IMG/VR virus record: IMGVR_UViG_3300010885_062216
Coordinates: 1 to 32,144 of that record
Origin: a virus
Strand: one strand, 5' to 3'
Length of the DNA: 32,144 bases
Shown: piece by piece, positions 1 through 7,825 of the stretch
Position numbering within the stretch: the first letter of the stretch is position 1
Layout of the letters: every line of letters begins with the position of its first letter
Notes under the pieces: model-generated
Seen by the model: the letters and a program-made list of their open reading frames with translations, nothing else
What the model was told of the DNA's origin: nothing
Database searches by the model: none
Translations under genes and position numbers: made by a program

Positions 1-1665
1 ACCGAACCCGAATCCGGCACCTGCAGTGGCACCGGCCTGCTCATTGTCTTGACCGATGGTCAGTGGCAGCATGGCGATGGAACCTGCCACACCTCCCTCG
101 GCTGCGGCACCGGCAAGGCGGGAGGCACCCGTCAGGATCGGGTTGTTGGCCTTGGCCGCAACACGCCGCACCCATGCAGGGTAATCTGGCGAGTTGGCAA
201 TACGACTCGGCGTAGAGTCGAGGGCACCCATTCCTCCGGATGAGACCGCGTCACCGGCTGCTATCCGATAGGCCGCAGGGATTTCTGGGTTTGAGGCGAT
301 GGCACCGAGTGCATCGGTCCGGAGGGGGCCCATCACATCGCTTGCTTCGCGCAGGATTGTTCCGGTGATTTGCGCACCCTTGCCAAATGTTCGCACCACG
401 GCTGCACCCTTGCGCAGCGCCAGATATCCTAGCACCGGGCGCATGGCACCCCACAGAGGGTTGGCTTCATCCTCATTGTGGTAGTTGCTCCACCCCATCA
501 GTCCTGCCCCTCCCAGGGCGGCCTTGCCGACCAGTTCACTCCCGTCATAGACCCTGTCTCCGATCTTTAGTGACGGAATCACCGCGTTGACCCGGTCGAT
601 GGCTGACTTGGCCACCGCATCCAGGGCATCGTTGGCCACGATGGTAGTGTTGCCCAGACCCTGCAACACACGACCGGAAGCGTACTTCACCATGTTCCCG
701 ATCGGGGCACGGGCAACGAGCGCTCCTGCCGCACCTGCCACCAAGTTCTCCGGGGCCGCCGCCATGGCAGAAAGTTCCGTCAGATCCTTCAGCGGGGCCG
801 TTGCGGGGTTGTTAAAGGATGCCGAGATAGCCTTTTCCACCGTTTGGCCTGTTGCATCGTCGGGGGCCAGCATCGAGACGATGTGCGGCACCGAGGTGAT
901 GGTCGGGTGTTCGATTTCCCGTTTGAATGCATTATTGTCGAGATAGTTTCCGTACCCTGCATCGGCACCCGCCTTGAGTTGCTCGGGTGTGGCGTTGGAC
1001 AGACCCGCGTCGGCGGAACCGTCCTGCAGCCCGCGGAAGAATTGACCTGCCTGCTTGAGTCCCAGCGTGGTTTGCATCCCGGCATTGCGAACCCCTTGCA
1101 GCCACGAATTGGCCACGGCAGTGGTATGTTCCGCCTCTTTGGAAATGTAATCGCTTAAATCTCCCTGGTAACTTGGATCATCGAGCATGTTCTTGATCCC
1201 GCCGTAAGTGGTTTGGATCAGTCCCCCGATGGCACCGGTGATGCTGCTGGCCGCGGTGCCGAGGAAACTGCCCCCCACCCGCTTACGGGCGGCCATGGCG
1301 GCATCCCACTGGTCGCGGGTCAGATCCTGTGACGGATCGTTCAGGGAATCGGCTTCGAGGTGGTCAAGCTCGGAAGTAGAATATGTCTTGGGCTGGGTTG
1401 GGCCCAGGCCGGTTTGACTGTAGGGATCGGGAGAGGCTGGACCAGTTCCTGGTCTGCTGGGAAGAGTTGCCGCCGCAGCTCCGTTCAGAGCATCGACCGC
1501 ACGGGACTGATCCTCCATTGCAGCGATCTGTGCATCGCTAAAAGTTCCGGCAACCTGACTTGCATCAGGAGCAGCTACGGTCTCGGGGGATGGTGATGAA
1601 TCGGAAAGGGCGGTCGCGGCCAAGCCATTGAGATCCGCGTCGCTGACGATATCTCCGATGGCCAT
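1..1665 (-). CDS. Large internal/ejection virion protein (partial, C-terminus off the left edge)
   Basis: The frame is open from an ATG at 1665 to the window edge (555 codons), so only the N-terminal part is present. It starts MAIGDIVSDADLN. The product is rich in Ala and Gly, with hydrophobic stretches such as SSITGAIGGLIQ and LVAGAAGALVA, and an acidic, Pro/Ser-rich first 100 residues. This composition and its place at the distal end of the structural operon suit a podoviral internal core or DNA-ejection protein. No enzymatic motif was seen in the visible part. It lies 12 nt downstream of the preceding gene. Function is inferred from position and composition only. Confidence 0.75.
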   Translation of the reverse strand, partial: MAIGDIVSDADLNGLAATALSDSSPSPETVAAPDASQVAGTFSDAQIAAMEDQSRAVDALNGAAAATLPSRPGTGPASPDPYSQTGLGPTQPKTYSTSELDHLEADSLNDPSQDLTRDQWDAAMAARKRVGGSFLGTAASSITGAIGGLIQTTYGGIKNMLDDPSYQGDLSDYISKEAEHTTAVANSWLQGVRNAGMQTTLGLKQAGQFFRGLQDGSADAGLSNATPEQLKAGADAGYGNYLDNNAFKREIEHPTITSVPHIVSMLAPDDATGQTVEKAISASFNNPATAPLKDLTELSAMAAAPENLVAGAAGALVARAPIGNMVKYASGRVLQGLGNTTIVANDALDAVAKSAIDRVNAVIPSLKIGDRVYDGSELVGKAALGGAGLMGWSNYHNEDEANPLWGAMRPVLGYLALRKGAAVVRTFGKGAQITGTILREASDVMGPLRTDALGAIASNPEIPAAYRIAAGDAVSSGGMGALDSTPSRIANSPDYPAWVRRVAAKANNPILTGASRLAGAAAEGGVAGSIAMLPLTIGQDNEQAGATAGAGFGFG

Positions 1666-1677
1666 AGGGCTACTGGG

Positions 1678-2799
1678 CTACTGAATCTGCTTCCACTGGC
1701 CGTTTCCAATCGACTGAAAGGTTCCTCGGCCAGGAATCGTCTTGATCACGGAAGCTGCGGATGAAGCGGTTCCTGAAACTGATGCACCCGATGCGGCAGC
1801 CGGTGAGTAGGAGAATTGCTTGAGCAGGTCCTGATTGACTCCCGGCATCCTTGCCACTTGCGCCTGCTTGGCGGCGATGGCGCGGTCGAGGATTGAGGAA
1901 TAGGAAGCAATCGCGTTGCGATAGTCATCCGGGGACTGGGAACGCTTCAGGCGGTTGACCGAGTCTTTAACAGCCAGTGCCTCCTGCTGAGTGATCCGGA
2001 AGTTTAGAGGACTACCAGGGACAGAGGACTCGTTCTTGATCTTGTTGATTCCATCGATCAGCTTTTGCCCATCGATCTGGTCGAAATATGATTTCAGGTT
2101 GCGCTGGGAGTCTGTGAGGCCGGGGTTGTACTGACCTGCTGCACCCACCATGGAGGGCAGCGCCGGGTGGTTGGCGATGGCCGTGAGGTTGTCGCGCTGG
2201 CTTTGGAGTTCCGTGATCTGGCCGGTGGCCGTATCCATGGCATTCTGTTTGGCGAGTTCCCCTGCAATGACTTTGGATTGCGACTCAGCGGTCTGTGCCT
2301 GCAGGTTCTGATCCTTCATCGGCGCGACGGAGATCTCGTGCTGCAGTTGTTGGATCTTGAGGCGCTTCTCGGGGTCTTGCTGTTTGAGTAATTCTTTCTG
2401 GTATTCGTTGTGAAGCTCCAAGAGCTTGAGCTTTTCCTGTACGGTGATTTGCTGACCACGTTCCAAACCATAGTTGTCTTTAGCCCATTGGTAAAATCCC
2501 ATGCCAGTTGGCGTGGAATTGTTAGGGGAGGCCGTAAATTCAGTTGCTGGTATACCCCCGAACGTATTGGCAGAGCCCGGGTTGGGCGGCAGGGCCAGCG
2601 GTTGGCCGTCGGGGCCGATGGCTTCAGGGTCGGCAATCGGGGCAGCCGTGCCCGGTGGCATCAGCAATCCACCTTGTTGTATCGGAGCGCTTCCAGGTTG
2701 AGCATTAAGCGCGGAAAGATCCCCACCAGTGATGACGGGGGTGGTGGCCTGGGCAAATTCCGCAGGATAACCAAGCAATGAAAGTTCCTCTGCGGTCAT
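1678..2799 (-). CDS. Coiled-coil virion protein, hypothetical (ejection/internal protein candidate)
   Basis: A 373-residue protein with a Pro/Gly-rich N-terminal third. A long charged helical region (about residues 110-220, with runs such as VQEKLKLLELHNEYQKELLK) probably forms a coiled coil. The Ser/Ala-rich C-terminus ends near GTFQSIGNGQWKQIQ. It begins three nucleotides after the stop of the gene before it and ends 12 nt before the next, so it is co-transcribed with the other left-end virion genes. I do not recognise a family. By analogy with podoviruses, proteins in this position are internal virion proteins ejected with the DNA. Confidence 0.75.
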   Translation of the reverse strand: MTAEELSLLGYPAEFAQATTPVITGGDLSALNAQPGSAPIQQGGLLMPPGTAAPIADPEAIGPDGQPLALPPNPGSANTFGGIPATEFTASPNNSTPTGMGFYQWAKDNYGLERGQQITVQEKLKLLELHNEYQKELLKQQDPEKRLKIQQLQHEISVAPMKDQNLQAQTAESQSKVIAGELAKQNAMDTATGQITELQSQRDNLTAIANHPALPSMVGAAGQYNPGLTDSQRNLKSYFDQIDGQKLIDGINKIKNESSVPGSPLNFRITQQEALAVKDSVNRLKRSQSPDDYRNAIASYSSILDRAIAAKQAQVARMPGVNQDLLKQFSYSPAAASGASVSGTASSAASVIKTIPGRGTFQSIGNGQWKQIQ

Positions 2800-2802
2800 G
2801 GA

Positions 2803-3198
2803 TCAAAAAGAGGTCATGCCCTTGTTCCCCTGATTGGCATCATTTTTCTGATTTAAGAAATTCTGTTTATAATCAAGCAGGGAATTCCGGTATTCAGAAT
2901 TCTGTTGGATACCTATCAGCGGCGCTAGTTGCTTCATGGCTCCAACCCTTGAGGATCGGTCCAAAGAAGAGTAATGGTCGTAGGCCATATCATCCATGAT
3001 GCCTAAATCATGTGCCAGTGAGGCAGTGCCATCAGCCGATTTCGTCTCTTGGTTCCGAGTGGCCAGCATTTGCAGCGCTTTGGAAATTCCATCACCCGCT
3101 TGAGAAATTCCACCAGAGATTCCTTGAGCATAAAGTAGATTGTTCTGGGCGGCAATCTGCCCGCTTCTATCCTGTTCTCCGGGGTTATATGCTTGCAT
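2803..3198 (-). CDS. Small hypothetical virion-region protein
   Basis: A 131-residue protein starting MQAYNPGEQDRSGQ, rich in Gln, Asn and Ser and without cysteine. It lies immediately downstream of tfuA (12-nt gap). A strong promoter-like site inside the 3' end of tfuA would start transcription only a few nucleotides before its ATG. Because it follows the ycaO-tfuA pair it could be considered as a modified substrate. However, it has no Cys, no obvious leader/core layout and ends in a plain KGMTSF, so an internal virion protein is more likely. Confidence 0.7.
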   Translation of the reverse strand: MQAYNPGEQDRSGQIAAQNNLLYAQGISGGISQAGDGISKALQMLATRNQETKSADGTASLAHDLGIMDDMAYDHYSSLDRSSRVGAMKQLAPLIGIQQNSEYRNSLLDYKQNFLNQKNDANQGNKGMTSF

Positions 3199-3207
3199 GA
3201 TGCGCTT

Positions 3208-3246
3208 ATTTTATGATTTTGGGGCAACCACCTTAATGGGGGGATT
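3208..3246 (-). promoter_or_regulatory. Late-type promoter inside the 3' end of tfuA
   Basis: On the minus strand, C6 (3243-3238) precedes TTAAGG (3236-3231), then exactly 17 nt, then TAAAAT (3213-3208). The ATG of the next gene follows 9 nt later at 3198. This matches the layout of four other sites in the window. The -10 element overlaps the tfuA stop codon. It would let the three left-most virion genes be expressed independently of ycaO-tfuA. This is a prediction from sequence pattern only. Confidence 0.6.
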
Positions 3247-4227
3247 GAATAGTTGGTGCCTTAGGGTCACGGGAATGAGTTCACACCCGCATGAGGCCGA
3301 GTCGAACCAGTTGCGTGCAGCTTGGATGACAGCTTCACGCACCGCAGCGCGCCCCCACTGTTCTTGGGTGATTCTATTGTTGATCATCCACTGATCGGCC
3401 AGCAACGTGTCCGTGATGCCAAGATTCCTCCAAAGCCGGGCGGAAGCCTCCACCACTTCCCTGTCTGTTGCTTTGATCCCAACCGCGCTGGCCAGTTCAA
3501 AAAGCATCATGGCATCGACAGCGGCATGGCGATCGGTGGCCATTTGCCAAGGTCGGATGGATCCGCTCTTGGCGGCTAGGATCGGCATCGATTCCAGCAC
3601 CGGAGAGGCGGTAGGTATTTCCGGTTGGGTTGTACGCCGGGGCGTGGCGGACAGTTTGATGGCTGCCATGGCGTCGATGGCTTTCTGGTCGACATAGTGC
3701 TTTCGTAACAGGGTAGCATCCGCGCCGATAAAATGGGTCAAAGCCGACCAGTTTCTTTCTGCATAGAAAATGGCCCTACACCGATCCAGCACGTTGTCTG
3801 AAATTTGGACACCGAGATACCCAAGCCGTTTTACTGTGGCGATCAGATTGACCATGGGAATCGTGATTGCTGTATATCCATCTTCAGCGTGCCGATGGGC
3901 AACTGCAACATCGCCATCATCTGTACAGGTTCCGTCCTCATACCATGTGGAAATCAATCCCGCGGATTCCATGCCATAGCGGCGGCACTCCACGGCCCGC
4001 AGGGCTCCGAGAGATCCAGCTCCGATGACGCGGCATCCTTTGGAGATCGCAAATAGGATCTCTTTGTGCCACGGCGCGAGGTGTTGGGAAAAGTAACCGT
4101 CGATCAAAATCAATGTATCCGGGCCCTCCATGGCCGCCGCAGCAATGTTGCCTTGCTCGGCGGGTGGGAGAACTTCGAGTCCGGATAGATCAAGGCCGAC
4201 TCCAGTGGGTCCAATAAAAATCTTCAT
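3211..4227 (-). CDS. tfuA: TfuA-like protein (YcaO partner)
   Basis: A 338-residue protein with the TfuA core in its first 120 residues: GPTG (6-9), PPAEQGN (21-27), IDGYF (42-46), WHKEIL (53-58), GAGSLGALRAVE (69-80) and an acidic DDGDVAVAH (103-111). The remaining 200 residues are helical and less conserved. TfuA proteins work with YcaO enzymes in thioamide formation, as in methanogen McrA glycine thioamidation and thiovarsolin-type peptides. They are proposed to supply or release sulfide, or to recruit YcaO. The ATG overlaps the ycaO stop as ATGA, so the pair is translationally coupled. Its 3' end doubles as a promoter. The family call is firm; the substrate is unknown. Confidence 0.93.
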   Translation of the reverse strand: MKIFIGPTGVGLDLSGLEVLPPAEQGNIAAAAMEGPDTLILIDGYFSQHLAPWHKEILFAISKGCRVIGAGSLGALRAVECRRYGMESAGLISTWYEDGTCTDDGDVAVAHRHAEDGYTAITIPMVNLIATVKRLGYLGVQISDNVLDRCRAIFYAERNWSALTHFIGADATLLRKHYVDQKAIDAMAAIKLSATPRRTTQPEIPTASPVLESMPILAAKSGSIRPWQMATDRHAAVDAMMLFELASAVGIKATDREVVEASARLWRNLGITDTLLADQWMINNRITQEQWGRAAVREAVIQAARNWFDSASCGCELIPVTLRHQLFNPPIKVVAPKS

Positions 4228-5387
4228 GACGTTCTCAGCGCACGGGATCCCAGGGCAGTGTATTTGTTCATATACCCCTCAAGGGTAGGGATTAGCACTC
4301 GAACAACAGAGCATGGATAGGGGTGGCTGAACTCATGGACTAGCGGCTCGGGAATTCCCGCTGATTCCAGTTTGGAGAGCAGGATATCGATGTCACCGGC
4401 AAAAGTCGCAGTGCTGGCATCAGGATGATGCGTGCTTGGCACTAGCACTCGAGAGGACATAAGGCGCGTAACTGTTTCCAGAGTGTCGCCCTTTTTAGCC
4501 ATGGTGTAATTTTCATGGGTGATATCGTCCCTGCTTCCTGCAATCCAGACCGCACGGGCTTGTACGGCCTCACAAATGGCGCGGCACTGCGCGACCACTG
4601 GATCGAGGTGGGCGGCATATCCCCGGTAGATCCCGGTGCCTCGCTCGTGGTCGCAAAGGTAGGCAATATAAGTAGGAACGCCGACATCACCGGTCACATC
4701 GCAAAGGATGGGCATAATGTCTTGGCTCCGAATGCGCTCGATGAGGTGGCCCAGCGTCTCGTCACGGATACTGTCCGTGTCTACCCGAGGAACCTCACCT
4801 GAGGTTTCCACTAAACAAGTAACCTGATCGCGCTCGATGACTTCGTATAATCCTCCAGCGATGGCTTCATCAATCGTGTTTCCGCTGGAAAGGCCATTGG
4901 ACGAAGAGGAAAAGCATGAAGCGATGATTGGTGAAATTGATTGGCGAGGAATGAGTCGCACCATTTCGGTCGGAACATGGCTAATGATCCCTGAACCAAT
5001 TCCGGAAACCGGGGTCCAGTGGCGGATCATGTGGGGAAGGTAGACGGACCCGCGCCACAGCGGGAGACGGGTTTCTGCGGCAACAACGTCCAGACCCGAA
5101 CCAAAAATTGACGGAACCGGAAACGCTTCGCCCACATGGCGTTCAAACCCTTCCATCATCGCGCTGCACAGCGCGGACGCCCTGGTAGCACCTTTACCTG
5201 AATCTACTGAAAGGATCAGTGCCGAGGGGCGGACGCATTGGGCAATTGGAATCCCAATTCGATCAAGTCCGGTAATTTCTGCGAGGCGCGTGATGCCCGC
5301 CGCGTGAAAATGAGGACGCAGTCGAGCGAGTGTCTCTTCCGGAGAGTTTGCGCGGTGCGCGCCCTCCAGACGGACTTTCAGCTCCAT
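4224..5387 (-). CDS. ycaO: YcaO-family peptide-backbone cyclodehydratase/thioamide synthetase
   Basis: A 387-residue full-length YcaO domain. The ATP/Mg-binding helices are intact: SALCSAMMEGFERH (71-84), SNGLSSGNTIDEAIAGGLYEVIERD (about 163-187) and QCRAICEAVQARAVWIAGSRDD (267-288), followed by the HPYPCSVVRVLIP strand (355-367). The family activates a peptide-bond carbonyl with ATP, so that a Cys/Ser/Thr side chain (azoline) or sulfide (thioamide) can attack it. The C-terminus ends GSRALRTS and lacks the Pro-rich tail common in azoline-forming members, which fits a TfuA-dependent thioamidation type. The start overlaps the upstream virion gene by 10 nt and the stop overlaps tfuA by 4 nt. No E1-like or dehydrogenase partner is nearby. 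Confidence 0.95.
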   Translation of the reverse strand: MELKVRLEGAHRANSPEETLARLRPHFHAAGITRLAEITGLDRIGIPIAQCVRPSALILSVDSGKGATRASALCSAMMEGFERHVGEAFPVPSIFGSGLDVVAAETRLPLWRGSVYLPHMIRHWTPVSGIGSGIISHVPTEMVRLIPRQSISPIIASCFSSSSNGLSSGNTIDEAIAGGLYEVIERDQVTCLVETSGEVPRVDTDSIRDETLGHLIERIRSQDIMPILCDVTGDVGVPTYIAYLCDHERGTGIYRGYAAHLDPVVAQCRAICEAVQARAVWIAGSRDDITHENYTMAKKGDTLETVTRLMSSRVLVPSTHHPDASTATFAGDIDILLSKLESAGIPEPLVHEFSHPYPCSVVRVLIPTLEGYMNKYTALGSRALRTS

Positions 5388-6478
5388 GCTGACTGGAGTG
5401 ATCCAAGGATCAAACGACCCGGGCGCTTAGCCCATTGGTTCCCCTCGATCCCTGCCGCAATCCATGGCCCATACTTGCAATAGGTACGAATAAAACGATC
5501 CGAGGCCGAGCGGAGCATTGCTCTCCGAAATTCTTTCCACCGGTCGGTGGCAGTGCCGAAAACCGCACGAGCCACCCAGCACGCTGCTGCTGCAGCGCCG
5601 ATCACGGCGCTTGCACCCATAGCCGCACCTTGCATTTGTCCATTTGCGGCGTTCCTTGAGGTTGCTAGGGATGTCTGATTGTTGTTGTAATTATTGTACA
5701 TTCCGGACGCCATATTGGTATTGTATGATGCCACATCACCGGCAAGCTGTTGAGCGTTTTGGAAGGCACCTCCAATCATCTGTCCGGACTGTCCTTGGAT
5801 CCCGCTGCCTAATTGTATTCCTTGGCCAAGCGCCCTTTGGTATGGGTCGAGATTCACCAAAGCATTAGCCCCGGCAAAGCCTAGGTTGGCCGCATTCTGG
5901 TAAGCGCCGCCAGCTTGACCGTAAAGGTTGGCCGTGTTGCCCATCATTCCCTGCGCGGCACCGGCATTGGAAAGTCGCTGTTGGTAGCGTTGCTGACCAT
6001 AGGAATAGCGGTTGAGGAGATCGGCAGCAGCCGCGGAGTTTCCGGTGCCTAAACCTCGCATGGAGTAGGCGCTGGTAGCTTGTTGGGAAGCGGCACGTTC
6101 CTCCTCGGGGTTAAGCGAAGTGCCAAGTGCCAGTTCGGAGGTAGCACGATCACCGGCCAACTTGGATAGGACTGAGGCTTGATCGCCTTGGGCACTAATT
6201 CTGTTCCCTGTATCGATCAGCGCGGAAGCACCCGATTTGTAGGTCTGATCGATGACTCCCTTGGCTTCTTTTGTATAGTCGTTGTTAAGATTACCAGCAA
6301 TCTTCCTGATCGTGCCAAGCTGGAGACCTTCAAGTTTTGGGTAAGCAGCAATTTGAGCAGCCAGCTGATCCCTGTATGACTGCGCGCCATACTTGGACGA
6401 TTCAGCCATGAGCTTTTCATAGTCGATTTGCTGCGGTGTCGATGGCTGTTGCTGATTTGTACCGGAAGATCCGCCCAT
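5378..6478 (-). CDS. Virion protein with a CFI-box-like C-terminal cysteine tail; candidate YcaO substrate
   Basis: A 366-residue protein. Residues 1-285 are rich in Gln, Asn, Gly, Ala and Tyr, as in phage internal or tail-associated proteins. A hydrophobic Ala-rich stretch (about 284-299) leads into a tail from Cys300: C-W-V-A-R-A-V-F-G, then WKEFRRAML and RTYCKYGPWIAAGI. This resembles the C-F-I-A-x-A-x-Y-G C-terminal box known from many bacterial proteins and, from memory, similar C-W-V-A-R tails in other phage proteins. Cys300 and Cys334 are the only cysteines. The stop lies 10 nt inside ycaO. Modification by YcaO/TfuA is inference, since similar tails probably exist in phages without ycaO. 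Confidence 0.8.
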   Translation of the reverse strand: MGGSSGTNQQQPSTPQQIDYEKLMAESSKYGAQSYRDQLAAQIAAYPKLEGLQLGTIRKIAGNLNNDYTKEAKGVIDQTYKSGASALIDTGNRISAQGDQASVLSKLAGDRATSELALGTSLNPEEERAASQQATSAYSMRGLGTGNSAAAADLLNRYSYGQQRYQQRLSNAGAAQGMMGNTANLYGQAGGAYQNAANLGFAGANALVNLDPYQRALGQGIQLGSGIQGQSGQMIGGAFQNAQQLAGDVASYNTNMASGMYNNYNNNQTSLATSRNAANGQMQGAAMGASAVIGAAAAACWVARAVFGTATDRWKEFRRAMLRSASDRFIRTYCKYGPWIAAGIEGNQWAKRPGRLILGSLQSAWS

Positions 6479-6496
6479 GATATTAGGTTGTAGTGG

Positions 6497-6874
6497 TTAA
6501 GTGATGGAATCTAGGCGCTTGGCAAAACGCTCCCACTTGTAAGCATGGATCCTGAACCCATTGTTCCGACGGAAAAGGATCCAGTCGCGGGGATGGGGAG
6601 CAATATGAAGGAATGTGGCTATTGGGCCATTGCGGACGGTCGGCGAAATAACTGCCAATTCTATGAACCAAGCATTTATGGAAGGTGGGTGACGACAAAT
6701 AGAAGTTGGGATGATTTCTGATTGATCCGCATTCCATGACACTTCGCTCGCCAGCATGAAGGCTGACGGTGTGGAATAGACAAGCCCAAGCGACAAATGC
6801 CATCCCAACAGTTCCTCGAAGGAGCGAGTGCTGTGTTCGAGCTGCCATTGTCGTGCGATTTCCCATGCGAGCAT
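6497..6874 (-). CDS. Conserved-looking small phage protein, hypothetical
   Basis: A 125-residue product beginning MLAWEIARQWQ. I chose the ATG at 6874 because it overlaps the stop of the tail fibre gene as TAATG. A longer upstream frame would overlap that gene heavily. It contains NAWFIELAV in the middle and an aromatic, basic C-terminus (WILFRRNNGFRIHAYKWERFAKRL). Podoviral genomes often carry a small gene of this type between tail and internal-core genes, but I cannot name a function. A GNAT-like fold was considered and is not supported by a clear acetyl-CoA loop. Confidence 0.75.
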   Translation of the reverse strand: MLAWEIARQWQLEHSTRSFEELLGWHLSLGLVYSTPSAFMLASEVSWNADQSEIIPTSICRHPPSINAWFIELAVISPTVRNGPIATFLHIAPHPRDWILFRRNNGFRIHAYKWERFAKRLDSIT

Positions 6875-7734
6875 TAGGAATTTAGAACCAAGACACTCCC
6901 GGCAGTGTCTAATGCTGTAGCATTGGCTCCCGCCCCGTAAGTGTGCACAATCCCGATGGCCGAACTTGTCTGGGTTTTGATTTGGATTGTCCTGGCTGCA
7001 GAATTTGCGGCGGCGGCTCCGGAATTGTAGACTGATGTTAGTGTTGCATAGGTTGCAGTGGTTAATGCCCCGGATGTCAGGTTGACCGTGTAACTTCCTG
7101 TGGAATTCCAACTTACCGTGTTTACGTTGTAGCTTGCGTTGATTTTTACTGGGTAAACAGTGGTCGTCAGGCCAGAAGAAGGTGTTGAAGCTACGTTGAA
7201 ATAAAATGTGTTAGCGGAAAGGTTGGCCGCAAGTACCGCCCAGGTTCCATTGTAATTGACCGCACCGCCGGTTGCTCCGCTGATTGTAACGGAATCGCCT
7301 GCGGCCAAACCGTGTCCGGTTTTGTTGGCTTGTATGAGTATTCCAGAGGAGACACTCAATGCGGTGGACGCCAATGGTGAGAGTGTTGCATCAAAATAGA
7401 CCCATGCCTTTGCCAGACCGCTGGAAGCCGGTGAGGATAGGCCTGACGCTGTTCCTGTGACATTTCCGGTCACCGCGCCCGTAACGGCACCGGTTAGGGG
7501 GCCGTTAAACCTGCTGGCAGTTAGCGCTCCGGATCCGTCACGCAGGGCTATGGTCGAGGCCGCGGCGGTTGTATCGGGAGCCCCTGCCAGTTTGGAGTTT
7601 GCAATTGCAGCCGATGCCGAGAGATCTGCATCGACGATGCCAGATACGGTGGCGCTTCCCGCGAGGCTATTCAGCTTGGTCGGGGTGACCGTTTCGTTAT
7701 TGGTGAACGTATAGCCGGTGGTGATTGTTGCCAT
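6874..7734 (-). CDS. Tail fibre / tail spike-like protein
   Basis: A 286-residue product opening MATITTGYTFTNNETVTPTKLNSLAGSATVSGIVDADLSA. This N-terminal layout is typical of phage tail fibre proteins. A low-complexity GPLTGAVTGAVTGNVTG repeat (about 78-95) follows, then a module of the GHGL-AAGDSVTISG type (about 138-185) also found twice in the nozzle-like protein. The C-terminus is Thr/Ser/Ala-rich. An AGGAG Shine-Dalgarno sits 11 nt before the ATG, unlike most structural genes here. A promoter-like site lies about 55 nt upstream. It probably contacts the host surface. Confidence 0.8.
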   Translation of the reverse strand: MATITTGYTFTNNETVTPTKLNSLAGSATVSGIVDADLSASAAIANSKLAGAPDTTAAASTIALRDGSGALTASRFNGPLTGAVTGAVTGNVTGTASGLSSPASSGLAKAWVYFDATLSPLASTALSVSSGILIQANKTGHGLAAGDSVTISGATGGAVNYNGTWAVLAANLSANTFYFNVASTPSSGLTTTVYPVKINASYNVNTVSWNSTGSYTVNLTSGALTTATYATLTSVYNSGAAAANSAARTIQIKTQTSSAIGIVHTYGAGANATALDTAGSVLVLNS

Positions 7735-7787
7735 GAATCAGTGCGCTCCTAGGAATGCTAAAACTTGAGGGAATTCCGCATGCGTGG

Positions 7788-7824
7788 ATTCTAGCGCCGA
7801 GGAGTGGTTAGCTTAACGGGGGAA
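7788..7824 (-). promoter_or_regulatory. Late-type promoter upstream of tail fibre gene
   Basis: On the minus strand, C5 (7822-7818), TTAAGC (7816-7811), 17 nt and TAGAAT (7793-7788). About 45 nt here are nearly identical to the site at 14681-14717. The first downstream ATG (7781, 6 nt after the -10) opens a seven-residue mini-ORF (7758-7781). The fibre gene starts later with its own Shine-Dalgarno. Confidence 0.6.
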
Positions 7825-7825
7825 G

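Noticed and set aside
2803-3198. Precursor peptide for the YcaO/TfuA pair
   Set aside because: It follows tfuA directly but has no Cys, no leader/core layout and a composition like the adjacent virion proteins. It also has its own promoter-like site.
6497-7111. Longer version of the 125-residue gene starting at 7111
   Set aside because: The extra 79 residues overlap the tail fibre gene and read as Cys/His/Arg-rich shadow sequence. The TAATG overlap marks 6874 as the start.
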